Under the pieces are notes generated by a model. The model saw only the letters and a list, made by a program, of their open reading frames with translations, was not told the origin of the DNA and made no database searches. From contig CP006772.1 in NCBI GenBank assembly GCA_000473305.1, positions 682,001 through 746,000 of the forward strand: 64,000 bases of DNA. Reading direction: 5' to 3'. The DNA is from Bacteroidales bacterium CF. GTDB taxonomy: Bacteria > Bacteroidota > Bacteroidia > Bacteroidales > UBA932. Every line of letters starts with the position of its first letter. Within the stretch, counting starts at the first letter, position 1. The position numbers and the translations under genes were made by a program. Of this stretch, positions 25,691 to 33,899 are shown in pieces.

Positions 25691-28600
25691 ATGAGGTTTG
25701 CCGAATACAAAAATCTTGATCTTGTTAGCATTAACCGTTCCGTTCTTGAAAAATGGAACAGAGAGCACTCATTTGCCAAAACTCTGACAGAGAGGGAGGG
25801 TGCAGAAAAATTTATTTTCTTTGAAGGACCTCCTTCGGCTAATGGCATGCCGGGTATTCACCACGTCATGGCAAGATCTATTAAGGATGTATTCTGCAGA
25901 TACAAGACACAGATGGGCTACCTTGTCGAGAGAAAGGCGGGATGGGACACTCACGGACTCCCTGTGGAGCTGGGAGTAGAGAAGATGCTCGGCATAACAA
26001 AGGAGGATATCGGCAAAAGCATAACAGTTGAGGAGTACAACTCAGCCTGCCGCAAGGAGGTGATGAAGTACACCAAAGAGTGGGAGGCGCTTACAGAGCA
26101 GATGGGATATTGGGTGGATATGCAGAATCCATATATAACCTACGACAACCGTTATATAGAGACTTTATGGTACCTTCTGGCTCAGATCTACAAAAAGGGG
26201 CTGCTATACAAGGGCTATTCAATCCAGCCCTTCTCACCGGCAGCCGGAACAGGCCTCAGCACTCATGAGCTAAATCAGCCGGGATGCTATAGGGATGTCA
26301 AGGATACAACATGTGTGGCTCAGTTTAAGATTGTCAGGGACAACTCTTCAGAGTGGATATTCAATGATGAGAAGGGAAAAGCTCTGACATTCAACGGAGA
26401 ACCTCTTGATGCACACTTCCTGGCATGGACCACAACCCCATGGACACTTCCTTCAAACACAGCACTCTGCGTAGGACCTAATATAAACTACATCAGAGTC
26501 ATATCATTCAACCCTTACTCGGGAAAACCTACAATCTACATACTGGCACAGGATCTTCTCTCAGCTCACTTCAACCAAAAGGCAGAGGGCATACAGCTTG
26601 AGGAGTACAAAAACGGAGATAAGCTTGTTCCATTCAAAGAGACAGGAACCGCAACCAAGGGAAAAATCCTTTGCGGAATCAGATACGAGCAGCTCATACC
26701 GTGGGTAAATCCGGGAGAGGGAGCATTCAGAGTCATCCCGGGAGATTTCGTCACTACATCGGACGGTACAGGAATCGTTCACATTGCACCTACATTCGGT
26801 GCCGATGACGATAAAGTTGCCAGGCAGAACGGAGTTCCGCCACTCATGGTGACAGATTCAGAGGGTCTGAAACAGGCAATGGTGGACAGAAGCGGTAAAT
26901 TCTACAAGACAGAGGAACTCGAACCATCATTCATATCATCATCTGTAAACGCAGAGCTCTATAAAGAGTACGCCGGAAGGTTTGTAAAGAATGCCTATGA
27001 CCCGGCACTCGGAGAAAATGATACCACACTAGATGTGGACCTGGCGGTAATGCTCAAGCAGCAAGGCCTTGCCTTCAAAATCGAGAAGCACGTCCACTCA
27101 TACCCTCACTGCTGGCGTACAGACAAGCCGGTGCTCTACTATCCGCTCGACTCATGGTTTATCAGGACCACCGCCGTACAGGAGAGAATGATAGAGCTCA
27201 ACAAAACCATAAACTGGAAGCCTGAGGCAACAGGAAGCGGAAGGTTCGGAAAATGGCTCGAAAACCTCCAGGACTGGAATCTTTCGAGAAGCCGTTATTG
27301 GGGTACCCCGCTGCCAATCTGGAGAAGCGAGGACGGAAAGGAGGAGATGATCATCTCGTCTGTAAACGAGCTGTATGATGAGCTGGAGAAATCGGTAAAG
27401 GCCGGATTCATGCCTTCAAACCCATTGAGGGATAATGGATATGTTCCGGGTGATTTCAGTAAGGAGAATTATGAAAAAATAGACCTTCACAGGCCGTATG
27501 TGGACAGTTTTGTACTGGTGTCTCCTAAAGGAGAGAAGATGAACAGAGAGAGCGACCTGATAGACGTGTGGTTTGATTCGGGAGCCATGCCTTATGCGCA
27601 GATGGGCCTTGAGAAGCTGGGTTCACCGGAGTTCGGACATACAGCTGACTTTATTGCTGAAGGTGTGGACCAGACCAGAGGCTGGTTCTTCACCCTGCAC
27701 GCAATCTCGACAATGGTAAGTGACAAGGTCGCATACAGGACTGTAATATCAAACGGACTCGTACTCGACAAGGAGGGCAACAAGATGAGCAAACGCCTCG
27801 GTAATGCTGTCGATCCTTTCCTTACACTCAACGAGTATGGTGCCGACCCGTTGAGATGGTACATGCTGACAAATGCGCAACCATGGGATAACCTCAAGTT
27901 TGACGTAAACGGCGTAGACGAGGTTAGACGCAAATTTTTCGGAACCCTGTACAACACATACTCATTCTTCTCGTTGTATGCCAATGTGGACAACTTCACA
28001 AACTCACAACCGCAGATACCATTGTCAGAGAGACCTGAGATAGACAGATGGATTATATCTCTGCTCAATACACTGGTAAAAGAGGTAAAAGAGTCATACG
28101 AAAACTGGGATGTAACCTCTGCAGGAAGAAAGATTCAGGATTTTGTCGGAGACAACCTGAGCAACTGGTATGTACGACTCAACAGAAAGCGTTTCTGGGG
28201 AGGAGAGATGGATGTTGATAAGCTATCGGCATACCAGACTTTATACAGCTGCCTCGAGACAATCTCAGTACTTTCGGCGCCAATTGCTCCATTCTTCATG
28301 GACAGGCTCTTTTGCGACCTGAACGCAGTTACCGGCAGGTTCAAGGAAAACACCGTCCATCTTGTGCTTATGCCCGAACCGGACGAGAAAACCATAGACA
28401 AAGCCCTGGAGGAGAGAATGGAACTGGCACAGAGAGCATCATCAATGATTCTGGCCCTCAGGCGCAAGGTAAACATCAAGGTGCGTCAGCCGTTAGCTAA
28501 GATTATGATTCCGATTCTTGACGGAACTATCAGGGAACAATTCGAGCTGGTAAGGCAGCTTGTGCTGAATGAGGTGAATGTCAAGGAGGTTGAGTATATA

Positions 28601-29146
28601 TTTGATACAAAGGGATTAATCACAAAAAGGATCAAGCCTAATTTCAAGACTCTGGGCAAGAAATACGGCAAGCAGATGAAGGAAATTTCAAATGAATTTG
28701 CTAACTTTACGCAAGAGCAGATAACTGAAATCGAGTCAAGCGCAGAGTACAGCTTTATGCTTCCTGCGGGCCAGGTTACACTCACTCCGGAAGATGTCGA
28801 CATCACATCGGAAGATATGCCGGGATGGTTGGTTGCCGTAGACGGAAAGCTTACAATTGCCCTTGATATAACAGTCAGTGACGAGCTCAGGAAAGAGGGG
28901 ACAGCAAGAGAACTTGTAAACAGGATTCAGAATCTCAGAAAGGAGAGCAAGTTTGAGGTGACAGACAAGGTGATAGTCACTGTACAACCGCTTGAAGAGA
29001 TAGCTGAGGCGTTGCAGAACTACAAGGAGTATATTTGCAACCAGACCCTTGCAAAAGATATAGTGCTTGATGAAAAGGTGGATGGGACAGAGATAGAGTG
29101 GGATGAGAGTACACTTAAGATAAAAGTGGCAAAAGTGCAGAATTAA
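25691..29146 (+). CDS. ileS: Isoleucyl-tRNA synthetase, long type
   Basis: Class Ia synthetase that charges tRNA-Ile and edits Val-AMP. At 1151 residues it is much longer than the roughly 940-residue E. coli form. The HIGH-type motif is GMPGIHH (about residues 53-59), the editing domain has TTTPWTLPSNTALCVG and GTGIVHIAPTFGADD, and the second signature is NKMSKRLGN. Beyond the anticodon-binding domain there is a C-terminal extension. The HIGH motif form and length match the eukaryote-like IleS class, some members of which tolerate mupirocin; that property is inferred from the family only. Confidence 0.96.
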   Translation: MRFAEYKNLDLVSINRSVLEKWNREHSFAKTLTEREGAEKFIFFEGPPSANGMPGIHHVMARSIKDVFCRYKTQMGYLVERKAGWDTHGLPVELGVEKMLGITKEDIGKSITVEEYNSACRKEVMKYTKEWEALTEQMGYWVDMQNPYITYDNRYIETLWYLLAQIYKKGLLYKGYSIQPFSPAAGTGLSTHELNQPGCYRDVKDTTCVAQFKIVRDNSSEWIFNDEKGKALTFNGEPLDAHFLAWTTTPWTLPSNTALCVGPNINYIRVISFNPYSGKPTIYILAQDLLSAHFNQKAEGIQLEEYKNGDKLVPFKETGTATKGKILCGIRYEQLIPWVNPGEGAFRVIPGDFVTTSDGTGIVHIAPTFGADDDKVARQNGVPPLMVTDSEGLKQAMVDRSGKFYKTEELEPSFISSSVNAELYKEYAGRFVKNAYDPALGENDTTLDVDLAVMLKQQGLAFKIEKHVHSYPHCWRTDKPVLYYPLDSWFIRTTAVQERMIELNKTINWKPEATGSGRFGKWLENLQDWNLSRSRYWGTPLPIWRSEDGKEEMIISSVNELYDELEKSVKAGFMPSNPLRDNGYVPGDFSKENYEKIDLHRPYVDSFVLVSPKGEKMNRESDLIDVWFDSGAMPYAQMGLEKLGSPEFGHTADFIAEGVDQTRGWFFTLHAISTMVSDKVAYRTVISNGLVLDKEGNKMSKRLGNAVDPFLTLNEYGADPLRWYMLTNAQPWDNLKFDVNGVDEVRRKFFGTLYNTYSFFSLYANVDNFTNSQPQIPLSERPEIDRWIISLLNTLVKEVKESYENWDVTSAGRKIQDFVGDNLSNWYVRLNRKRFWGGEMDVDKLSAYQTLYSCLETISVLSAPIAPFFMDRLFCDLNAVTGRFKENTVHLVLMPEPDEKTIDKALEERMELAQRASSMILALRRKVNIKVRQPLAKIMIPILDGTIREQFELVRQLVLNEVNVKEVEYIFDTKGLITKRIKPNFKTLGKKYGKQMKEISNEFANFTQEQITEIESSAEYSFMLPAGQVTLTPEDVDITSEDMPGWLVAVDGKLTIALDITVSDELRKEGTARELVNRIQNLRKESKFEVTDKVIVTVQPLEEIAEALQNYKEYICNQTLAKDIVLDEKVDGTEIEWDESTLKIKVAKVQN

Positions 29147-29159
29147 GAATAGTGTCGAG

Positions 29160-29630
29160 ATGAGAAGAGAGGATTATATGAGGAGAGCAATCTCCTTAGC
29201 GGCGGATAATGTAAAAGAGAAGAGCGGAGGACCGTTCGGCGCAATAATAGTCAAGGACGGCACGATAATTGGCTCAGGAGTAAATACCGTCACATCTGAT
29301 AACGACCCGACCGCACATGCAGAGGTGAATGCAATAAGGGAGGCTTGCAGCAAACTGGGCAGTTTCGATCTTCAAGGTTGCACCCTCTACACAAGTTGCG
29401 AACCATGTCCGATGTGTCTATCCGCAGCCTACTGGGCAAAAGTAGACAGGATTTTCTTTGCCGCTGACAAGGTCGACGCAAAGGAAGCCGGATTTAGTGA
29501 TGCTTTTATATATGAGGAGATTCCGCTGCCATACAGCGAGAGGTCGTTACATACAGAGAGACTGTTGGGAGAGGAGGGAAAAGAGCCTTTTGAACTATGG
29601 TCAGGAAGTGACGATAAGATTCCATATTAA
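29160..29630 (+). CDS. guaD: Guanine deaminase (cytidine-deaminase fold)
   Basis: A 156-residue zinc deaminase. The zinc and catalytic motif HAEVNAI (residues about 57-63) and the PCxxC motif CEPCPMC are present. The arrangement of GGPFGAIIVKDG, DNDPTAHAEV and the C-terminal GFSDAFIYEEI tail resembles Bacillus GuaD, which converts guanine to xanthine, more than the tRNA adenosine deaminase TadA. The conserved C-terminal aromatic ending (KIPY) also fits GuaD. It follows ileS by 13 bp. Confidence 0.85.
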   Translation: MRREDYMRRAISLAADNVKEKSGGPFGAIIVKDGTIIGSGVNTVTSDNDPTAHAEVNAIREACSKLGSFDLQGCTLYTSCEPCPMCLSAAYWAKVDRIFFAADKVDAKEAGFSDAFIYEEIPLPYSERSLHTERLLGEEGKEPFELWSGSDDKIPY

Positions 29631-29634
29631 TTAT

Positions 29635-29642
29635 TATATTTG
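29635..29642 (+). promoter_or_regulatory. -7 element upstream of the dksA-like gene
   Basis: TATATTTG matches TAnnTTTG and lies 20 bp before the start codon. No -33 TTTG is seen at the right distance. Confidence 0.4.
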
Positions 29643-29662
29643 TTTTTTTAACAGTAAGAGAT

Positions 29663-30070
29663 ATGACAAAGAAAGGGAAAACAGAGACCGAACATTTGGA
29701 AAAAGTGCGCTACAGCGATGAAGAGCTTCAGATGTTCAAAGAGCTCATTACCGAGAAGCTGGAAGCTGCTAAAGTTGAGTATCAGCAGCTGAAGTCAGCT
29801 GTTACACATAGCTCAAGTAATGATACAGAGGATACTTCACCTACATTCAAGGTTCTTGAAGAGGGCGCATCAGCGCTTTCAAAGGAGGAGGCAGGTCAAT
29901 TGGCTCAGAGACAGTTTAAATTCATACAATCCCTTGAGGCAGCTCTTATTCGTATAGAGAATAAAACCTATGGAATCTGCAGGGATACAGGCAAGTTGAT
30001 CCCAAAAGAGAGACTTCTGCTGGTACCCCATGCTACATTGAGCGTTGAGGCAAAAAACAAGCGAGACTAA
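29663..30070 (+). CDS. DksA/TraR-family protein without a complete zinc site
   Basis: A 135-residue protein with an N-terminal coiled coil (about 18-60) and a C-terminal zinc-finger-like module. The module reads YGICRDTGKLIPKERLLLVP, then HATLSVEA; of the four cysteines of canonical DksA only the first remains, the others being replaced by Thr, Ser and Ala. Such zinc-less forms are common in Bacteroidota. DksA proteins bind the RNA polymerase secondary channel and alter promoter kinetics. lspA begins 3 bp later and is probably co-transcribed. Confidence 0.88.
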   Translation: MTKKGKTETEHLEKVRYSDEELQMFKELITEKLEAAKVEYQQLKSAVTHSSSNDTEDTSPTFKVLEEGASALSKEEAGQLAQRQFKFIQSLEAALIRIENKTYGICRDTGKLIPKERLLLVPHATLSVEAKNKRD

Positions 30071-30073
30071 TCA

Positions 30074-30724
30074 ATGCACCTATCTAAAGGAAAGAAAATA
30101 TCAATCCTTGTCATCCTGATTCTCATGATAGATCAGATTGTAAAGATCCTGATCAAGACTCACATGACAATTGGAGAAAGCATTCATATTTTCAGCTGGT
30201 TCCAGATACTATTCGTTGAGAACAACGGAATGGCCTTCGGCATGCAGTTCGGAGGGACAATCGGAAAGCTTGTACTGAGCCTCTTCAGGATAGCCCTTGC
30301 CGGATTTATCATATACTATATCAGAAAGCTTATAGAGCAAAAAGCTCCTACGGGAATACTCGTAGGAGTCGCTCTTATACTTGTAGGTGCTATAGGAAAT
30401 ATATTTGACAGCCTCTTTTTCGGCCTTTTCTTCAGTGAATCCACCCCGACACAGGTTGCAACACTGTTCCCCGACGGCGGAGGCTACGCCCCGTTCCTTT
30501 TCGGAAAGGTTGTAGACATGCTTTATTTTCCTTTAATTGATACCACGCTTCCTGACTGGGTGCCGGTTTTCGGGGGCGAACATTTCCTCTTTTTCAGGCC
30601 TATATTCAACATAGCAGACTCATGCATAACCATTGGAGTGATATACATGCTGCTATTTCAGAGAAAGTTCTTTATTTCAGCTTCTCCATCAACTTCTGGC
30701 GGGAAAAGTGAATCCGGCTCTTGA
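30074..30724 (+). CDS. lspA: Lipoprotein signal peptidase
   Basis: LspA cleaves the signal peptide of prolipoproteins ahead of the lipidated Cys. The protein is an inner-membrane aspartic peptidase with four transmembrane segments. The catalytic aspartates are in GAIGNIFDSL and FNIADSCITIG. At 216 residues it is longer than the usual 160-170; an extra stretch (about residues 115-160) lies between the two catalytic motifs, as in many Bacteroidota. The window has many lipoproteins that would be its clients. The last 53 bases overlap the end of the convergent sigma-factor gene. Confidence 0.95.
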   Translation: MHLSKGKKISILVILILMIDQIVKILIKTHMTIGESIHIFSWFQILFVENNGMAFGMQFGGTIGKLVLSLFRIALAGFIIYYIRKLIEQKAPTGILVGVALILVGAIGNIFDSLFFGLFFSESTPTQVATLFPDGGGYAPFLFGKVVDMLYFPLIDTTLPDWVPVFGGEHFLFFRPIFNIADSCITIGVIYMLLFQRKFFISASPSTSGGKSESGS

Positions 30725-31157
30725 CAGTTCCCAGGTGTAGACCCAACTCGTCAGCAATTTCCTGATACTTGTAACCGCTATCATGCATCTGAAACGGAAC
30801 CCTGAACTCCGGTTCCAGAGAATTTACCACTTTTGTAAGCTCCCTGAACCCGAACTCACTCTCCGGATTCTGATCAGCCGGCCTGTTATTTATTACAAAT
30901 TCATGCACGTCACTGCTGAACAAAGTCTGCCTTTTTGTCCGCCTGCGGTAGTCGTTGATAAAAGTATTCTTCATTATCGTATAAACCCAGGCTTTTATAT
31001 TAGTATGCTCGTTGAATTTCTCCTGATTGTTCAAAGCCTTGAAGAAAGTCTCCTGTACAAGATCTTTGGCGTCATCCCTGTTTGAAGTGAGGCTATATGC
31101 ATATCTGGATAGATTTCCCTCAAGCTCCAGTATCTCTTTCTCGAATTTTGTCTTCAT
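30672..31157 (-). CDS. ECF-type RNA polymerase sigma factor
   Basis: A 161-residue sigma-70-family factor from ATG 31157. Region 2 is seen in NLSRYAYSLTSNRDDAKDLVQETF and ENKEKFN-like residues with WVYTIMKNTFINDYRR; region 4 in YKYQEIADELGLHLGTVKSRIHFSR. No anti-sigma gene is adjacent. An earlier ATG (31214) would add 19 residues without homologue-like sequence and lies in the probable leader. Its 3' end overlaps lspA by 53 bp on the opposite strand. Regulon unknown. Confidence 0.9.
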   Translation of the reverse strand: MKTKFEKEILELEGNLSRYAYSLTSNRDDAKDLVQETFFKALNNQEKFNEHTNIKAWVYTIMKNTFINDYRRRTKRQTLFSSDVHEFVINNRPADQNPESEFGFRELTKVVNSLEPEFRVPFQMHDSGYKYQEIADELGLHLGTVKSRIHFSRQKLMEKLK

Positions 31158-31296
31158 ATAGTCGTTTGTTTTAGTAATTATTTTCCATCTGCAAATATTG
31201 TACCAAGAATACAATGAATTTTATCTCTCTTTTCACTCTTTTTTTTTGGCAGAAATAAAAAAAGCCATATATTTGCAGCCCATTCCGAATAGGAAA

Positions 31297-31381
31297 GGAG
31301 AGGTGGCAGAGTGGTCGATTGCGGCGGTCTTGAAAACCGTTGAACTGCGAGGTTCCGGGGGTTCGAATCCCTCCCTCTCCG
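31297..31381 (+). tRNA. tRNA-Ser(UGA)
   Basis: The 7-bp acceptor stem GGAGAGG/CCTCTCC, D-arm, anticodon loop CTTGAAA (anticodon TGA at 31331-31333), a long class II variable arm and the T-loop GTTCGAATCC are all visible. The CCA end is not encoded. It marks the left boundary of the accessory region. Confidence 0.96.
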
Positions 31382-31392
31382 CTAACAAGAAG

Positions 31393-31419
31393 AAAAACCG
31401 GACGAAAGTCCGGTTTTTT
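31393..31419 (+). terminator. Terminator of tRNA-Ser
   Basis: Perfect hairpin: AAAAACCGGAC, a GAAA tetraloop and GTCCGGTTTTTT. It lies 11 bp after the tRNA. Confidence 0.9.
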
Positions 31420-31425
31420 GTTTAT

Positions 31426-31458
31426 ACGGCTGCATCAAGCTCGCTTGAAAGCAGCCGT
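31426..31458. repeat. Long hairpin at the start of the repeat array
   Basis: ACGGCTGC (31426-31433) pairs with GCAGCCGT (31451-31458), and within it TCAAGC pairs with GCTTGA, giving a nearly continuous stem. Degraded forms of the right arm (GGCTGCGGAGC, GGCAGCGGAGC) recur in later units of the array. Confidence 0.75.
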
Positions 31459-31459
31459 G

Positions 31460-32054
31460 AAAACAAAAAAACAGCCACTCCGTGGCGGCTTTTCTTCTGT
31501 TAAAGCCACCCCACCGGGGATCACCGACCGCAGGGAGGTAATCCCGACAAATGAATGATTTTCGCCGAATTTCACGGGGATCACCGACCGCAGGGAGGTA
31601 ATCCCGACTTCAGAGTAAATTTGAGTTAAAATTTCAAGGCTGCGGAGCAAAACAAAAAAACAGCCACTCCGTGGCGGATTTTCTTCTGTTAAAGCCACCC
31701 CACCGGGGATCACCGACCGTAGGGAGGTAATCCCGACAAAAGCATGAATTGCGCTAAAATTTCAAGGCAGCGGAGCAAAACAAAAAAACAGCCACTCCGT
31801 GGCGGTTTTTCTTCTGTTAAAGCCACCCCACCGGGGATCACCGACCGTAGGGAGGTAATCCCGACAAAAGCATGAATTGCGCTAAAATTTCAAGGCAGCG
31901 GAGCAAAACAAAAAAACAGCCACTCCGTGGCGGCTTTTCTTCTGTTAAAGCCACCCCACAACGGGATCACCGACCGTAGGGAGGTAATCCCGACAAATGA
32001 ATGATTTTCGCAAAATTTCACGGGATCACCGACCGCAGGGAGGTAATCCCGACA
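31460..32054. repeat. Array of hairpin repeats with 128-bp period
   Basis: The array has four larger units starting near 31460, 31649, 31777 and 31905; the last three are spaced at exactly 128 bp. Each contains a terminator-like hairpin GCCACTCCGTGGC with A-run before and T-run after (bidirectional), then a 29-bp core GGGATCACC-11 bp-GGTAATCCC, an imperfect inverted repeat. The core is present six times: 31517-31545, 31577-31605, 31706-31734, 31834-31862, 31963-31991 and 32022-32050. Cores 1, 2 and 6 carry C, cores 3-5 carry T at one loop position. Copies are almost identical, so the array is recent or kept uniform. Open frames through it (shared GVALTEE peptides) are side effects of the repeat. 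Function unknown. Confidence 0.85.
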
Positions 32055-32064
32055 ATATTTAAGA

Positions 32065-32529
32065 TTATTCTGTTTGTCTGAATTGTTCAATTAATTCAGG
32101 TGTTATTATGAGTGTGTATTCACTGAATGTACCAGTGATTTGATGTGCCACCCCTAAGTCCCAGTTATTTATATTTGAAAAGTATTCCTTTGGAATTTCT
32201 ACTCCATCACATTCTATTAATTTAATATATTCCCATGGTAGAGTAAGAGAGGAGGGAATTTCATAAGGGTCAGGATTATCTCCTACAATTTTGTCAAATA
32301 TTAAGGATGAGTGTGATTTTATAGCCTCAGTCGGATGAAACTTATAATCTGAACTATAAGTCCCATTTATATACATACTATAATTTCCCCATGAGGACAA
32401 ATTCATAGTCATCGGTTTATCCGTTCCATTAAAAATTTCAAATCTATAACACACATCTCCCTCTTTAACGCATGATGATGCCACACCAAAGAATAACAGA
32501 ATAAAAAGAATTTTTACGGCAGATTTCAT
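32065..32529 (-). CDS. Lipoprotein of unknown function
   Basis: A 154-residue protein with a typical lipoprotein signal peptide (ILFILLFFGVASSCVK, lipid Cys at residue 20). The mature part is beta-rich in look, with aromatic and Asn-rich stretches and no domain I recognise. It has two further Cys residues (one near the start of the mature region and one in IECDGVEIPKEYF). The gene is isolated: the repeat array ends 11 bp after its stop, and its upstream side faces degraded sequence. Confidence 0.65.
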   Translation of the reverse strand: MKSAVKILFILLFFGVASSCVKEGDVCYRFEIFNGTDKPMTMNLSSWGNYSMYINGTYSSDYKFHPTEAIKSHSSLIFDKIVGDNPDPYEIPSSLTLPWEYIKLIECDGVEIPKEYFSNINNWDLGVAHQITGTFSEYTLIITPELIEQFRQTE

Positions 32530-32767
32530 AAAGTATAATATTTACTAGGATTTTGTATGCAAAGTTATTCAATTTAAAGCGGAGAATCCTTGAACTATTT
32601 CAAGGTTTTCATTTCACGACAGGAATAATCAACCGGTCGTAACCTCCCGCAGGGTGGACATCATGTTTGGCAAGCACAAATAATGCGCACAATAACAGTA
32701 AGATAATGCTAAATGATGTGAATACCCTCTCTATTCTCGTCAAAATATGACGCGAATAATTTGTTTT
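32530..32767. other. Non-coding stretch before the Fic remnant
   Basis: No supported gene, RNA or promoter. Base composition is AT-rich and the sequence probably contains the decayed 5' part of the Fic gene that follows. Confidence 0.4.
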
Positions 32768-32908
32768 TTCACTTCACATCTCTGGTTTGTCACAATCCAT
32801 CCTTTTGATGATGGCAATGGTCGTCTGACAAGAACAATCAACGATATGCTGCTGACAAAGGCTGATGGTATGCCACATAGATTTTACAGTATGTCTGCCG
32901 AAGATGGA
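32768..32908 (+). pseudogene. Remnant of a Fic-domain protein
   Basis: The frame reads SHLWFVTIHPFDDGNGRLTR, continuing TINDMLLTKADGMPHRFYSMSA. This contains a complete Fic core motif HPFxxGNGR. Sequence on both sides gives no extended Fic protein (a full one needs 250-370 residues), so this is a short leftover. Fic proteins transfer AMP or similar groups from nucleotides to target proteins. Confidence 0.8.
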
Positions 32909-32987
32909 GGACAAAGTGCCTGTTTCAAGCCAAAATTTCACAGTTAAAAAAAGTTGTGTTTTATTTCTCAATCTGATTTACATCTCC

Positions 32988-33899
32988 TTAATTATCAAAA
33001 AGGAATCGTCTCAGTTTCTCAACACCTTCATTAAACTTAGAAGAATTTTCAGCCTTCAAAATCCGGATGTTTTCCAACTTCCATTTTATAGCTGGAAACC
33101 CGCTTAAATCACCGGCACAACATTTATCCCATTCAGGACTTCCACTTTCAAAAGAAAGCAGAAATTTCCGATCTGTATTAGTTAAATTTTGATTTATTTG
33201 TTCAATTAATTCTTTCCTGGTATTCTCATAATCGGAATATTCAAAAGGTTCATCCGACATCCCCTTAAATTGATTTTCGAGTGCTTGTCGTTGATCGACT
33301 GGATTAGGTTGTAAAAATTCAAGTAGAGGTTTATCACTACCTAGCAAATAGAACATAAAACCATTCTTTACATCGCTAAATGATTCAATTTCCATATACT
33401 TATAATCAAAAAGATCACGCGGATGCTGGCGGCCTAGAGCAGCAGCTATTTTACCACCATACAGCAACGAGAACGGGACTATTCTTGCTGCGCAACTCAT
33501 CATAAACTCCTTTTGAGCTTTCCCGCAAAGTTTTTTTTCTTCTATTTCGCCAATGATACCGCGTTTAATCCCATTAACCTCAATTTTTACGGTTGCTCCG
33601 TTAAAGGTGCATTGCAATTTCAAGACCGATGATTTGTGAATAACTTTGATTCCGGGAATAGCCTTTTCAATCTGCTGTTTTAAAGTGCCCAAATGATTAT
33701 TGATTTCTTGTATACTTTCATCTCTGTTTTTGACAGGAAGATAGGTCAGATCAATATCTACAGAGTAGCGGGGCATATCTTTGACGAACAAATTGATAGC
33801 CGTACCTCCATGTACTGCAAAATCTTTAATCTTATAAAGCAGTGGCATGATTCTTATTAGTAGTGCCACCTGCTTCTTATAGGTGTCATTCATATTCAA
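32988..33899 (-). CDS. AbiEii-type nucleotidyltransferase toxin (system 1)
   Basis: A 303-residue protein of the AbiEii/AbiGii nucleotidyltransferase family, the toxin of type IV toxin-antitoxin pairs that act in phage defence. The nucleotidyltransferase core is VHGGTAINLF (about 29-38) and RYSVDIDLTYLP (about 44-55) with the D-x-D metal site. A later GKIAAALGRQHPRDLFDYKY supports the family. The gene overlaps its upstream antitoxin gene by 14 bp. Toxins of this family bind GTP and add nucleotides to tRNA acceptor ends; that activity is inferred here. Confidence 0.85.
   Translation of the reverse strand: MNMNDTYKKQVALLIRIMPLLYKIKDFAVHGGTAINLFVKDMPRYSVDIDLTYLPVKNRDESIQEINNHLGTLKQQIEKAIPGIKVIHKSSVLKLQCTFNGATVKIEVNGIKRGIIGEIEEKKLCGKAQKEFMMSCAARIVPFSLLYGGKIAAALGRQHPRDLFDYKYMEIESFSDVKNGFMFYLLGSDKPLLEFLQPNPVDQRQALENQFKGMSDEPFEYSDYENTRKELIEQINQNLTNTDRKFLLSFESGSPEWDKCCAGDLSGFPAIKWKLENIRILKAENSSKFNEGVEKLRRFLFDN

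Noticed and set aside
31360-31381. tRNA-Ser 3' end as attachment site with a partner copy
   Set aside because: I looked for a second copy near 38-45 kb and did not see one; the island border on the right stays undefined.
31460-32054. CRISPR array
   Set aside because: The sequence between cores is itself conserved among copies, core spacing is 57-129 bp, and no cas genes are nearby.
31435-32090. Open frames encoding repeated GVALTEE and PPRSGCFF peptides within the repeat array
   Set aside because: They exist only because the DNA units repeat. The frames cross terminator-like hairpins and have no upstream start or coupling signals.
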